Assembly: GCF_039529835.1 (NCBI RefSeq)
Contig: NZ_CP154262.1
Span: forward strand, 3,534,001-3,598,000
Direction: 5' to 3'
Origin: Arthrobacter sp. TMP15
GTDB lineage: Bacteria; Actinomycetota; Actinomycetes; Actinomycetales; Micrococcaceae
DNA: 64,000 bases
Shown: positions 24,831 through 34,535 of the stretch, in pieces
Layout: each line of letters begins with the position of its first letter
How positions within the stretch are numbered: position 1 is the first letter of the stretch
Made by a program: the position numbers and the translations under genes
Notes under the pieces: model-generated
What the model was told of the DNA's origin: nothing
The model's database searches: none
Seen by the model: the letters and a program-made list of their open reading frames with translations, nothing else

Positions 24831-25718
24831 ATGGTCGCCTTCCAAACCGAACAACTACACACCCTTCTTGCCGTTCTGGAACGCGGCACGTTCGAGGCTG
24901 CAGCGCAGCAGTTGCATGTGAGTGCCTCAGCCATTTCGCAACGCATCAAAGCGATGGAGCAAACTGCCGGGCAAATATTGTTGCAGCGAACCACTCCCAT
25001 TACCGCCACATCGGCAGGGACAGTTGTGCACCGTCTTGCGCGTCAGCTGCGTCAACTCGAAGCTGACGCCAGTGTTGAGTTGGGTTTGCAGAGCACCGAC
25101 CGGGCCTCGATTGCAGTTGTGGTGAATGCTGATTCATTGGCCACATGGTTCATGGACGCGCTTGCAACGTTAGTCCCGGATGGCACCCTGAGCTGTGAAG
25201 TTATCCGAGCTGACGAGCAACATTCCGTGGATCTTCTGCGCTCGGGTGAGGTGATGGCAGCCGTAACCGCCACGGCTGATCCCGTCCAGGGCTGTTCGGT
25301 GCTGCCTCTGGGTGCGATGACATACCGCGCGGTTGCCTCGGCGGCATTCATGAACCAATGGTTTCCGCAAGGATTCTCGACACAGCATTTCGCAGCAGCT
25401 CCAGCCATGCAGTTTGACCGCAATGACACCCTTCAAAGCAACTTTTTTACCGCCATGACGGGCTCCCCGCTCCTTGGCACCCAGCACTTCATTCCGGATA
25501 CCCTTCAGTTTGGGGAAGCCGTCAAACGCGGGCTGGGATGGGGCCTGATACCCGAGTCGCATTGCCGCCTCGATCTTGACGCCGGGGAACTAATAGAATT
25601 ACGTCCTGGCTATATTTCAAGCATTCCGTTGTTCTGGCAACGTTGGAAAATCAAGTCAGCAGCTCTGACGCAGTTGTCAGAGGCAGTGACCCAGGCCGCG
25701 GCCATGGCACTGACGTAG
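24831..25718 (+). CDS. lysG: LysG/ArgP-type LysR regulator
   Basis: A 295-residue LysR-family regulator of the LysG/ArgP/IciA branch. The winged helix-turn-helix lies at residues about 5-62 (FEAAAQQLHVSASAISQRIKAMEQTAGQILLQR); the branch-typical IKAMEQ and the effector domain follow. It probably activates the divergent lysE when lysine or arginine accumulates, binding the 64-bp shared intergenic region. AAGGAAA precedes the ATG. Confidence 0.92.
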   Translation: MVAFQTEQLHTLLAVLERGTFEAAAQQLHVSASAISQRIKAMEQTAGQILLQRTTPITATSAGTVVHRLARQLRQLEADASVELGLQSTDRASIAVVVNADSLATWFMDALATLVPDGTLSCEVIRADEQHSVDLLRSGEVMAAVTATADPVQGCSVLPLGAMTYRAVASAAFMNQWFPQGFSTQHFAAAPAMQFDRNDTLQSNFFTAMTGSPLLGTQHFIPDTLQFGEAVKRGLGWGLIPESHCRLDLDAGELIELRPGYISSIPLFWQRWKIKSAALTQLSEAVTQAAAMALT

Positions 25719-25770
25719 AACGCTACTGTAGATACAAGATCTCCCCAACACCACCCGCTAGGATAAACGC

Positions 25771-27057
25771 ATGAGCACCACCTTCCAACGCCGTAACCAG
25801 ACCGTTCTGGTCATCGGTCAGTTGCTCTCCGGGGTTGGTGTTGCCTCCGGTGTCGCCGTGGGAGGGATCCTGGCGGCTCAACTGGCAGGCACGACGGCGG
25901 CATCAGGCTTTGTACAAACGGCGTCGGCTTTGGGCGCGGGGCTGGTTGCCGTACCGTTGGCCAATCTGGCTGTGCGCTCCGGGCGACGTTGGGCTCTGAG
26001 CACAGGCTTTGCGCTCGGTGCTGTAGGCGCGGCACTGGTCCTACTGGCCGCAAGTCTTGGCCAGTTCTGGCTCATGGCCGCCGGCATGCTGTTTTTCGGA
26101 TCCGCTACGGCAGCTGGCTTGCAGGCTCGTTATGCGGCTGTGGATGGAGCACCTCCGGAAAAAGCCGGACGTGCAATGGCGATCGTCATTTGGGCTACTA
26201 CGGTGGGATCCGTGGCCGGTCCCAACCTCTCCGAGCCCGGCCGTTTGTTCGGCATTTCCCTTGGTTTAGTTCCTTTGTCGGGGCCATTCGTGTTCTCCTT
26301 CGTAGCATTTATCACTGCTGCTCTAGTGATTTCCGTGTTCTTTCTTGCACCCCGTCCGGCGCAGGAAGCTAGTCAGCTGCCATCCGCCAAGTTGGCCAGT
26401 CCTGTGGGTCCGGCCAGTGAAGTTAAGCCCGCCAAGGCGCACGGGGCATGGCGGGCGCTGCGTCTGGCCAGCCACAACCCGCGCGCACTGGCAGCGTTGG
26501 TGGCGGTCACTGGCGGGCACGCCATCATGGTTGGTGTCATGGTGATGACCCCGGTGGCCATGAACGCCCACGGCCATTCGTTGGAGATCATCGGAATCGT
26601 GATCAGCCTGCACATCCTGGGCATGTACGCCGCGAGCCCGGTTTTTGGCGTCCTGGTGGATAAGGTGGGCGCCGTGCCAGTCGTGCTGCTCGGTTGCGGT
26701 ATTTTCTTGGCAGCCATCACCGTTGGCGCCATTTTTTCCGAGCGCAGCGACCCTTTCATGATGTCCCTGGCGCTCACCATGTTGGGGCTGGGCTGGTCGG
26801 CATGCCTGATCGGTGGCTCATCCCTACTGAACCAATCTGCCCCACACGAGCTCCGCGTGCCGCTGCAGGGCGCCAATGACATGATGATGAACTTTGGTGC
26901 CGCCGGAATGGCAGCCATCGCAGGCCCTATCCTGGCCCTGGGCGGCTTCTTTTGGGTCAATATGGCCGCACTCGTAGTGCTGCTACCCATGGTTGTGTTT
27001 GGTTTGCGTGCATTACGTTCGACGCCGGAGCCCGCCTCCGTGGATATCCTAGGCTAG
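25771..27057 (+). CDS. MFS transporter (drug/metabolite exporter type)
   Basis: A 428-residue major facilitator with about 12 hydrophobic segments and a central hydrophilic loop (residues about 195-225, rich in Ala, Pro and Lys). The A-loop equivalent LAVRSGRRWAL lies between segments 2 and 3 and VFGVLVDKVGAVPV in the second half. No specific substrate can be inferred. It follows lysG by 52 bp on the same strand but need not be co-regulated. Confidence 0.85.
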   Translation: MSTTFQRRNQTVLVIGQLLSGVGVASGVAVGGILAAQLAGTTAASGFVQTASALGAGLVAVPLANLAVRSGRRWALSTGFALGAVGAALVLLAASLGQFWLMAAGMLFFGSATAAGLQARYAAVDGAPPEKAGRAMAIVIWATTVGSVAGPNLSEPGRLFGISLGLVPLSGPFVFSFVAFITAALVISVFFLAPRPAQEASQLPSAKLASPVGPASEVKPAKAHGAWRALRLASHNPRALAALVAVTGGHAIMVGVMVMTPVAMNAHGHSLEIIGIVISLHILGMYAASPVFGVLVDKVGAVPVVLLGCGIFLAAITVGAIFSERSDPFMMSLALTMLGLGWSACLIGGSSLLNQSAPHELRVPLQGANDMMMNFGAAGMAAIAGPILALGGFFWVNMAALVVLLPMVVFGLRALRSTPEPASVDILG

Positions 27058-27089
27058 CGTCTCGCCCGGCTTCCGAAGGTCGGCAGCTC

Positions 27090-27149
27090 GGGGGTAGCTA
27101 TTACTTTTTGCACCCGGCAGACGTGGTGCGAAACGTAATAACTACCCCC
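27090..27149. repeat. 25-bp imperfect palindrome between convergent genes
   Basis: Arms 27090-27114 and 27125-27149 are inverted copies with three mismatches in 25, around a 10-base loop; the core is GGGGGTAG-TATTAC. It lies between the convergent MFS and TIGR01777 genes, so it could be a bidirectional terminator. The sequence differs from the TTGAGGTTGGAGAT palindromes, making a second repeat type. Confidence 0.85.
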
Positions 27150-27160
27150 GGGTGTGGAAT

Positions 27161-28648
27161 CTACTTCCCAAGGATGTGACGCAGCGCGGATTCAAGGTCG
27201 TTGTGCCTGAATGTGTAACCACTTTCTTGGATCTTAGCTGCGGATACACGTTGGCTGGCGAGCGCCAGTTCGTTAGCGCCCTGATCCCCCAGTAACAGCC
27301 GCGGCGCCAGTGCGGGCACCTTCAACTTCGAGGGCCGGTGCAACACCGCACCTAAGGTATGCGCAAACTCTCGCGCAGTTACCGGTTGCGGCGCCACACC
27401 ATTGAGCGGCCCGCTGAGCTGCGGAGTCAGCGCCGCGTGGACGAAGATCCCGGCGATGTCATCAATTCCCACCCAGCTCTGCCACTGCTCGCCACCCACG
27501 GGCCCGCCCGCCCCGGCCAGGTACAAGGGCAGCAGCCGTTGCAAAACCCCTCCTGCAGCGGAGAGCACAAGGCCGGTGCGCACATTCGCCACCCGCACAC
27601 CTGCCTTTACCGCCGGGGCGCAGGAGGCTTCCCAGTCTCGGCAAACTCGGGCAAGGAAATCGGTACCGGCCGGGTCGCTTTCTACCAGTGGTCTCGGCGT
27701 TCCATCCTGCGCGGACGCGACACCAGCATGTGGATCGGAGCCGTAGTATCCCACCGCGGATCCGCAAACTAAGGTGCGCTCCACGCCGTCGGACGCTATA
27801 TCCGCCAAAGTCTGCGCCACCAGCGTGGTGCCACGGACCCGACTTTGGTAAATAGCATCCTTAACTTCATCGGTGAATCGGCCCCCTATGGGGTGACCGG
27901 CCAGATGAATCACTACCTGTGCCCGGGCCAGGCCAGCCGAATCAAGCACTCCTGCATCGGGATCCCAGAAAATCTCATCGGAGGATTTCGGCGCACCCCT
28001 GACAAGCTTCACCACCGTGTGCCCACCTCCACCTAGCAAGGCACAGACCTGACGGCCAATCAACCCCGACGCCCCTGACACGGCAATGGTTAGCGGAGCC
28101 GAGGAATAGTTCGCATGAAAAGCCAGATCAGCTAGTAGCGTGCGCTCCCGGAAAGCAAACATGGCCGTGAGCTCGGCATCCATCTTTTTCTGCGCCCAAG
28201 CATTGCGGGCCACGGCGGGCAGCTCGTAATCCACTTCATCCACCATCACGGTGGTACCTGGCTGCGCACCATCAACAAATGAGTGTTTATGCGTCCACGC
28301 AGCCAACGGTCCCTTGTCCATAACATCCGTGAAACTGGTTCCCGGCGTCAGTTCGGTATGCAACGCGTCCCATCGAAGCTCGGGTCGTGTCCACTTCTTT
28401 CCGGCAAGGGAGGCGGGCAACAGTCCGCGCACAGACCCGGCGGCGGTTCCTAACCACATCCCGATATTGCCCGGGGCACCTACTCCGAGAGCCGCTCTGG
28501 AGCCAACGTTAATACCGTCGCTGGGCTCCGCCAAAGTGCTGCCAAAGAACGACGGCGTGAGCCGAACCAGTGCGCCGGGGCGAGTGAACCATTCAAAGAC
28601 GTCGGGGCGCGGGTAAGGGATAGCGGTTTCGTAACGGAACTTGCTCAT
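27161..28648 (-). CDS. TIGR01777-family epimerase with N-terminal SRPBCC domain
   Basis: A 495-residue protein. Residues 1-165 form a SRPBCC (START-like) ligand-binding domain (FRYETAIPYPRPDVFEWFTRPGALVRL). Residues about 185-430 are an atypical short-chain dehydrogenase with Rossmann motif SGASGLIG at 191-198 and VIHLAGHPIGGRF. The C-terminus is a DUF1731 domain (PALAPRLLLGDQGANELALASQRVSAAKIQESGYTFRHNDLESALRH). This fusion is common in actinobacteria; its function is unknown. In other phyla the epimerase part occurs alone (YfcH-like). Confidence 0.92.
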   Translation of the reverse strand: MSKFRYETAIPYPRPDVFEWFTRPGALVRLTPSFFGSTLAEPSDGINVGSRAALGVGAPGNIGMWLGTAAGSVRGLLPASLAGKKWTRPELRWDALHTELTPGTSFTDVMDKGPLAAWTHKHSFVDGAQPGTTVMVDEVDYELPAVARNAWAQKKMDAELTAMFAFRERTLLADLAFHANYSSAPLTIAVSGASGLIGRQVCALLGGGGHTVVKLVRGAPKSSDEIFWDPDAGVLDSAGLARAQVVIHLAGHPIGGRFTDEVKDAIYQSRVRGTTLVAQTLADIASDGVERTLVCGSAVGYYGSDPHAGVASAQDGTPRPLVESDPAGTDFLARVCRDWEASCAPAVKAGVRVANVRTGLVLSAAGGVLQRLLPLYLAGAGGPVGGEQWQSWVGIDDIAGIFVHAALTPQLSGPLNGVAPQPVTAREFAHTLGAVLHRPSKLKVPALAPRLLLGDQGANELALASQRVSAAKIQESGYTFRHNDLESALRHILGK

Positions 28649-28782
28649 AAAGCCTCCTGGGTACGTGGTAGTTCCATCTTGCCCTATGTCACTGTGCGCA
28701 TGCTGGCCGCCACGTTCTCAGAAGTTCCGCAGCTCTTGCTAGATTCAAGGTGCTGCACTGAACCGGCGTGGAAGGCCCTGAC

Positions 28783-31700
28783 ATGTTTTTACTTGACCCC
28801 CCGAACGTTTCCGCCTCTGCCAAGGCTGAATCACTGCTGATCTACTCCGCCTCGGATCTAGTCACAGCCAGTGGATGCCAATACAGGACCTTGCGGATTT
28901 TGGATGAGAAGCTGGGACGGGCAGGCAAGCCTGATTTCGCCAAGGACGCCATGCTTGAGCGTGCAGCCACACTTGGTGATGCCTTTGAACACAAGATCCT
29001 TGCTGAGCTGATCGACAAACACGGTCCATGGCAACCCGCTACGGGCAAGGGGGTGAAGTCCATTGCGCGTGGAGAGATGACGTGGACCAGTTTGGTGGCC
29101 AAGCGGGATGAAACCTTAGAGGCCTTGCGCGCAGGCGCTGATGTGGTCTTTCAGGCAACCTTTTTTGATGGGTCACTGGTGGGCTTCGCCGACTTCTTGA
29201 TCAAGGAGGCTGACGGTTCCTACGCCGTCTGGGATACCAAGCTGGCACGGCATGCAAAAACTAGCGCCCTCCTGCAACTTGCCGCCTACGGGGATCAACT
29301 ACAAAAATACCAAATTCCCGTGGCCCGCCAAGCTAGCTTGGTGCTGGGCAATAGAAAACACAGCAACCACCCCATGCCTGACCTGCTGCCGGTATTCCGA
29401 GAACGCCGGGATCGTTTCCTTGCCTTGACGGCTGCACACCGGGCCCAGCCGCAACCGGTTGCCTGGCGCCAGGACGGAATCTCTCACTGCGGCAGGTGCG
29501 ATTATTGCGCTCAACAGGTACAAGATCACCACGATCTTCTGCTGGTGAACGGAATGAGCAGCTCCCAACGCCGCAAACTCATGGCTGCGGGCATCACCAC
29601 CATTGATGCCCTCGCAGCCATGGCCCACGCACCGGGGGCGCTGGCACGTCTGCGTGATCAGGCCAGGATGCAGCTTGGCCTGGAACCTGCAGATGGGTCA
29701 GCTCTTGCAGGGAAAGGAAATCACACACACAAGGTCAGCTACAAAGTACTCAAAGACAGCGTCAGCAAACTTCCCCAACCCAGCAGTGGGGATATTTTCT
29801 TTGACTTTGAAGGTGATCCGCTGTGGCAGGATCCGGTCACCGAGAAGTGGGGTATCGAGTACCTATTTGGCTCCATCGAGGCCCCTGACCCAGCATCTCC
29901 GGCCGGTACCAAAGAAAAATTTGTCCCGTTTTGGGCGCATTCCCGCACAGAGGAACGCATAGCATTCATGGCATTCCTTGACTACGTGCAGACCCGCCGT
30001 GCAGCCCACCCAGACATGCATGTTTATCATTACGCACCCTATGAAAAGTCGACGCTGCGGAACCTTTCAGTTTTCCACGGTGTGGGTGAGGACATTGTGG
30101 ATGAGTGGCTGCGTGCGGGCCTACTCGTGGACCTGCTGGACACGGTCCGCCAATCGGTGCGGATCTCCGAGTCTTCGTATTCCATTAAAAAACTTGAGCC
30201 ATTTTATATGCCGGCTGCTCGCAGCGGTGAGGTGACAGACGCCGGAGCATCCGTGGTTGCGTACGCAAGTTACTGTGCAGCGCGCGACGACGGATTGGCA
30301 GGTAATACTGCCAGGGCGAAGGAAGCCGGGCAGATTCTTGCCTCCATCTCCGATTACAACGAGTATGACTGTCTTTCCACTCTGCGCCTGCGTGACTGGT
30401 TATTGGCAATAGGAGCCGGGCTCGCAGTACCAGCGTGGTCGGAGGGTAGCGGCAAGCTGGCCGTTCCTGAGATCAAGGAAAGTATCCACGAGTACACTGC
30501 GGCTGAGCTGACGCTGCATGCCTTTATTGAGAATCTGGCCCAAGAGAAGGGTCATGAACAAACTGCTGATGAAAATGCCATCGCCATGGTGGCTGCCGCT
30601 GCCAGCTACCATCGCCGTGAAGACAAGCAGTTTTGGTGGGGCCACTTCGACCGGCTGGAGAAGTCCAGTGATGACTGGGCCCAGGAACGGAACATCTTCT
30701 TGGTGCAGGACGCCCAGGTGCTTGAGGACTGGGAGAAGCCAACACCGCGCGCCAGGACCGAGGTCCGCACGCTCAAACTGACGGGAACGGCCACCGAAGG
30801 CTCGGATTTCCGTTCAGGGACATCCTGGTTTGGCATGTTTGACTCCCCTCTTCCGGACGGGATGGGAGAGGAGCTCCAAGACCCCACCGCTCGGGGCGGG
30901 CTTTTCAACATCACCATTGTGGAGGATACATCGGATCCAGCAACTCCGGAGTTGACCACTTTGTTGGTGCAGGAAAAATCAACCACTAAGGTCTCCTCCT
31001 ACAACCAGCTGCCCATGGCGCTAACACCGAACAAGCCCGTTCCCACGGCCAGCATCCGGGCAGCTTTGGCGGACCTTGCGAACTTAGTGGGCAGCACGCT
31101 GCCCCACCTGCCCAAGCATCCAGGCATTGAGATTCTGCGCAAGTCACCGCCAAGGCTGGCCAGCGGGGGGACCCTGCCATCCGCCGTCGTGCACGGGCGC
31201 GGGGATGAGCCGGGGGATGGGCACGGGGATGAGCACAGGGATGGGCACAACCACCAACAGTATGACTACATCAGCGCCATCACCTTGGCCGTGCTTGATT
31301 TGGATCATTCCTATGTGGCCGTCCAGGGACCGCCCGGAACCGGTAAGACGCATGTTGGTTCTCACGTCATCGCAAACCTCGTGGCAAAAGGTTGGAAAGT
31401 GGGGGTGGTTGGCCAATCACACGCCGTGGTGGAAAACATGCTCCGCGCAGCCATTGAAAAAGCCGGTGTTGATCCCCAGCGGGTGGGCAAGAAGCTTCCA
31501 ACTCCTCACGAGGTCCCGTGGCACATCACCGATGAAAAACAGTTCGGCAAACTCTTAAGCGATGAAGGGGGCGCGCTGATTGGCGGCACGGCATGGACCA
31601 TGACCGGGGCAGGTATTCCTGCTGGTGCACTTGATCTGCTGGTCATTGACGAGGCTGGGCAGTACTCCCTGGCCAACACCCTGGCGGTGGCACAATGCGC

Positions 31701-32469
31701 CCAACGGTTGTTGCTGCTGGGTGATCCACAACAGCTGCCGCAGGTGACACAGGGTTCGCACCCGGCACCTGTGGACGAGTCGGCACTGGGCTGGCTTTCT
31801 GCCTCGCATGCCACCTTGCCGGCGGATATGGGCTACTTTCTGGCTGACTCGTGGCGCATGCACCCCACCCTGTGTGCGGCCGTCTCGGAGCTAAGTTACG
31901 AAGGCATGCTTAAGTCCGCCCCAGCCGCTGAACTGCGCTATTTGGCAGGGAAAGCCCCAGGGGTAGAAACCGTCTTCGTCTCCCAAGCACGTGGCAGCGA
32001 GAGGGACAATGTGCAGTCTTCCCCCGAGGAAGCCGCTGAGGTGGTTGCCCAGGCCAAGGCCCATATTTCTCTCTTATGGACCTCCGACGCCGGCAAAACG
32101 CCCCGTCCGCTCGCACAGGAAGACATCTTGGTGGTGGCTGCCTACAACGCCCAAGTTCACGTGGTGCGCGGGGCTTTGGAGGACGCCGGATTAACAGGAG
32201 TGCGGGTTGGTACAGTGGATAAATTTCAAGGCCAGGAAGCCGCCGTGGTCATTGTGAGCATGGCATGTGCAGACCCCACGGCAGCACCACGCGGCATGGA
32301 GTTTTTGTTGAATCGGAACCGTATTAATGTGGCCGTTTCGCGTGGTCAGTGGCGCGCCGTCATCATTCGGTCACCGCAGCTGAGCAATTTCATGCCCAGC
32401 AAACCTTCCGGCATGGCCGAGCTGGGGGCGTTCATAGGTCTGTGCAACTCTGCTGCTGCCACAGAGTGA
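28783..32469 (+). CDS. TM0106-family RecB-like nuclease / RNase H-like / SF1 helicase fusion
   Basis: A 1228-residue three-part nucleic acid enzyme. Residues 1-260: a RecB/Cas4-like nuclease with four cysteines for an iron-sulfur cluster (C32 and C236-x2-C239-x2-C242) and GFADFLIKEADGSYAVWDTKLARH as core. Residues about 335-560: an RNase H-like (DEDD-type) domain beginning DIFFDFEGDPLW. Residues about 820-1225: a superfamily 1 helicase with Walker A GPPGTGKT (849-856), Walker B LVIDEAG (953-959), GDPQQLPQ, VDKFQGQEA and NVAVSRGQWR. The ATG at 28783 with GGAAGG upstream was preferred to a GTG 15 bases earlier. It probably acts in DNA repair or processing; no partner genes adjoin it. Confidence 0.92.
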   Translation: MFLLDPPNVSASAKAESLLIYSASDLVTASGCQYRTLRILDEKLGRAGKPDFAKDAMLERAATLGDAFEHKILAELIDKHGPWQPATGKGVKSIARGEMTWTSLVAKRDETLEALRAGADVVFQATFFDGSLVGFADFLIKEADGSYAVWDTKLARHAKTSALLQLAAYGDQLQKYQIPVARQASLVLGNRKHSNHPMPDLLPVFRERRDRFLALTAAHRAQPQPVAWRQDGISHCGRCDYCAQQVQDHHDLLLVNGMSSSQRRKLMAAGITTIDALAAMAHAPGALARLRDQARMQLGLEPADGSALAGKGNHTHKVSYKVLKDSVSKLPQPSSGDIFFDFEGDPLWQDPVTEKWGIEYLFGSIEAPDPASPAGTKEKFVPFWAHSRTEERIAFMAFLDYVQTRRAAHPDMHVYHYAPYEKSTLRNLSVFHGVGEDIVDEWLRAGLLVDLLDTVRQSVRISESSYSIKKLEPFYMPAARSGEVTDAGASVVAYASYCAARDDGLAGNTARAKEAGQILASISDYNEYDCLSTLRLRDWLLAIGAGLAVPAWSEGSGKLAVPEIKESIHEYTAAELTLHAFIENLAQEKGHEQTADENAIAMVAAAASYHRREDKQFWWGHFDRLEKSSDDWAQERNIFLVQDAQVLEDWEKPTPRARTEVRTLKLTGTATEGSDFRSGTSWFGMFDSPLPDGMGEELQDPTARGGLFNITIVEDTSDPATPELTTLLVQEKSTTKVSSYNQLPMALTPNKPVPTASIRAALADLANLVGSTLPHLPKHPGIEILRKSPPRLASGGTLPSAVVHGRGDEPGDGHGDEHRDGHNHQQYDYISAITLAVLDLDHSYVAVQGPPGTGKTHVGSHVIANLVAKGWKVGVVGQSHAVVENMLRAAIEKAGVDPQRVGKKLPTPHEVPWHITDEKQFGKLLSDEGGALIGGTAWTMTGAGIPAGALDLLVIDEAGQYSLANTLAVAQCAQRLLLLGDPQQLPQVTQGSHPAPVDESALGWLSASHATLPADMGYFLADSWRMHPTLCAAVSELSYEGMLKSAPAAELRYLAGKAPGVETVFVSQARGSERDNVQSSPEEAAEVVAQAKAHISLLWTSDAGKTPRPLAQEDILVVAAYNAQVHVVRGALEDAGLTGVRVGTVDKFQGQEAAVVIVSMACADPTAAPRGMEFLLNRNRINVAVSRGQWRAVIIRSPQLSNFMPSKPSGMAELGAFIGLCNSAAATE

Positions 32470-32480
32470 GGCTTTGTGGC

Positions 32481-33143
32481 ATGATCACGTACATGTTGCA
32501 TGCACCTTCGGCTCGGGCAAGACACAGACGCCTGCGCATTTTGGGCATGCTCGTGTGCGGGGCATTAGCGGCCACGCTGGCGGGCGTTCTTGGCGCCTGG
32601 TTTTATGCTCCAGCAGTTGGCTGGGCCGTTGCGGCACTGATTTACAACGCTTCGGTGTGGTTCACCATCATTCCCATGGATGCCGAACGCACCGCTACTC
32701 ACGCTGTGGAGGAAGACCCTGGCCGGCAAATCTCGGATCTGCTGATTTTGCTGGCCGCATTGGGCTCACTGGCTGCAGTGGTACTGGTGATGGTGGGCAG
32801 CAAAGACGCAGCAGGAACGGGAAAATTCCTGCTTGCCCTACTGGCCCTGAGCACCACAGCCATGTCCTGGCTCATGGTCCACACGCTGTTTACACTGCGC
32901 TACACCGAAATTTACTATGGCGGGGAGCCCGGTGGAATTCAGTTCAACCAGGACGCGCCGCCACAGTATACGGATATTGCTTACATGGCCTTTAGCGTGG
33001 GCATGACCTACCAAGTCTCGGATACCAACATCACCACACGCACCATGCGCTCAGCGGTGTTGCGCCACAGCCTGCTTGCCTTTGTTTTTGGTACCGGGAT
33101 TCTGGCCACAACCATTAACTTGGTGGTTAGCCTCGTCGCCTAG
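32481..33143 (+). CDS. DUF1345 membrane protein
   Basis: A 220-residue membrane protein with about five hydrophobic segments and the DUF1345 pattern: FTLRYTEIYYGG, then YTDIAYMAFSVGMTYQVSDTNITTRTMRSAVLRHSLLAFVFGTGILATTINL. The function is unknown. The ATG at 32481 is 11 bp after the helicase stop; the upstream open frame overlaps that gene and is not used. Confidence 0.87.
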   Translation: MITYMLHAPSARARHRRLRILGMLVCGALAATLAGVLGAWFYAPAVGWAVAALIYNASVWFTIIPMDAERTATHAVEEDPGRQISDLLILLAALGSLAAVVLVMVGSKDAAGTGKFLLALLALSTTAMSWLMVHTLFTLRYTEIYYGGEPGGIQFNQDAPPQYTDIAYMAFSVGMTYQVSDTNITTRTMRSAVLRHSLLAFVFGTGILATTINLVVSLVA

Positions 33144-33178
33144 TTTGGGCCGGCCGACTTAGGGCAGCTGCCACACTG

Positions 33179-34474
33179 CTAGGAAAGTGCCCCGCCAAAG
33201 AACGCCTGGGTAATCTGCGCCAAGTAGTAAGGATCAGCCGTGCCGCACAGCTCCCGGGCAGAGTGCATTGAAAGCAGCGGCGTTCCTACATCCAAGGTTC
33301 GGATCCCCAAACGCGTGGCTGTCAATGGACCGATCGTGGACCCACACGGGACATTGTTGTTAGAAACAAACTCTTGATACGGAGCACCCGCAATGGCGCA
33401 GAGCGTTGCCCACAGCGCCGCTCCCACACCGTCGGTGGCGTAGCGCTGATTAGCGTTGATCTTTAGCAACGGACCCCCGTTGAGCACTGGAAGGTTCACC
33501 GGGTCGTGCCGCTCCGAGTAGTTCGGGTGGACGGCATGTCCGGCGTCCGCTGAGATGCACAACGAGTTGGCGAAGGCTCGACGGCGTTCACTTTCAGTCG
33601 CGCCCAGTCCATCCGAGACCCGGGTCAAGACATCTTCCAAAATAGGCCCGCAGGCGCCTGAGCGGGAGCCTGAACCAATTTCCTCGTGGTCGAAGGCTGC
33701 AAGGACCGGAATCATTGGCTTGCCACCGTCTTTTGCTGATTCACCGGCTTCTGCCACAGCGATGAGCGCCAGCAGGCTAGCGTGCACTGATGTGAGATTG
33801 TCCATGCGGCCGGCGGCGAAAAATTCATTGTTGGCCCCAAACATCTGACCAGGTTGGGTATCCGCCACCACAATGTCGTAGCCGCCAATGCTCTTAACGT
33901 CCACGCCGGCACGGTCTGCCAGGAGCTTGAGCAGATCTTCTTGCGCCGGGTCACCTTGGCCCCAAACAGGGTTCATATGCTGTTGCTTTTCCAGCTTCAA
34001 CCCATCATTGACACCACGGTCAAGATGGATGGCCAGTTGCGGGAAGCGCAGGAGCGGCCCCGTGGCGACAAGTGTTTCCTTGCCAGCTAAGTCAACTAGA
34101 CGTCCCGCGAATTGCAGTTCGCGATCCAGCCACGAATTGATCAGCGGACCACCGTAAACCTCCACACCTGCCTGGAGCCAACCGAAACGGCCAGTGGTGG
34201 GTTTCGGTTTGAGCTTGAAAGATGGTGAATCCGTGTGGGAGCCCAAAATGTTAAAGCCCGTGGTCTGGTTCGCCGTTTCAGGTACTATCCACGCAATAAT
34301 TGCCCCGTCCCGGATGACAAAACACTTACCATGCACGGGCCATGCCGCGTCTTCTTCGAGTTGACTGAACCCGGCAGCTTTCAGCCGCCGCCCTGCCTCG
34401 CAGGCTGCATGAAAACTCGATGGCGACGCTTCGATGAAGTCTCGCAGGTCCAGGATGTGTGCAACGGAAGTCAT
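33179..34474 (-). CDS. apeB: M18-family aminopeptidase
   Basis: A 431-residue zinc aminopeptidase of the M18 (aspartyl aminopeptidase) family. Diagnostic parts are SHTDSPSFKLKPKP (first zinc His and Asp), FFAAGRMDNLTS (bridging Asp), AFDHEEIGSGSRSGA (catalytic Glu pair), ISADAGHAVHPNY, and SMHSARELCGTAD near the C-terminus (last His). The ATG at 34474 was chosen; a TTG four codons upstream is possible. The enzyme releases N-terminal acidic residues from peptides in the cytoplasm. Monocistronic. Confidence 0.94.
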   Translation of the reverse strand: MTSVAHILDLRDFIEASPSSFHAACEAGRRLKAAGFSQLEEDAAWPVHGKCFVIRDGAIIAWIVPETANQTTGFNILGSHTDSPSFKLKPKPTTGRFGWLQAGVEVYGGPLINSWLDRELQFAGRLVDLAGKETLVATGPLLRFPQLAIHLDRGVNDGLKLEKQQHMNPVWGQGDPAQEDLLKLLADRAGVDVKSIGGYDIVVADTQPGQMFGANNEFFAAGRMDNLTSVHASLLALIAVAEAGESAKDGGKPMIPVLAAFDHEEIGSGSRSGACGPILEDVLTRVSDGLGATESERRRAFANSLCISADAGHAVHPNYSERHDPVNLPVLNGGPLLKINANQRYATDGVGAALWATLCAIAGAPYQEFVSNNNVPCGSTIGPLTATRLGIRTLDVGTPLLSMHSARELCGTADPYYLAQITQAFFGGALS

Positions 34475-34535
34475 ACCTTGATTCAATCATGAACACTCAG
34501 TGGGCGTGGCACCCTCCCATCGAGCCTTAGCAGCG

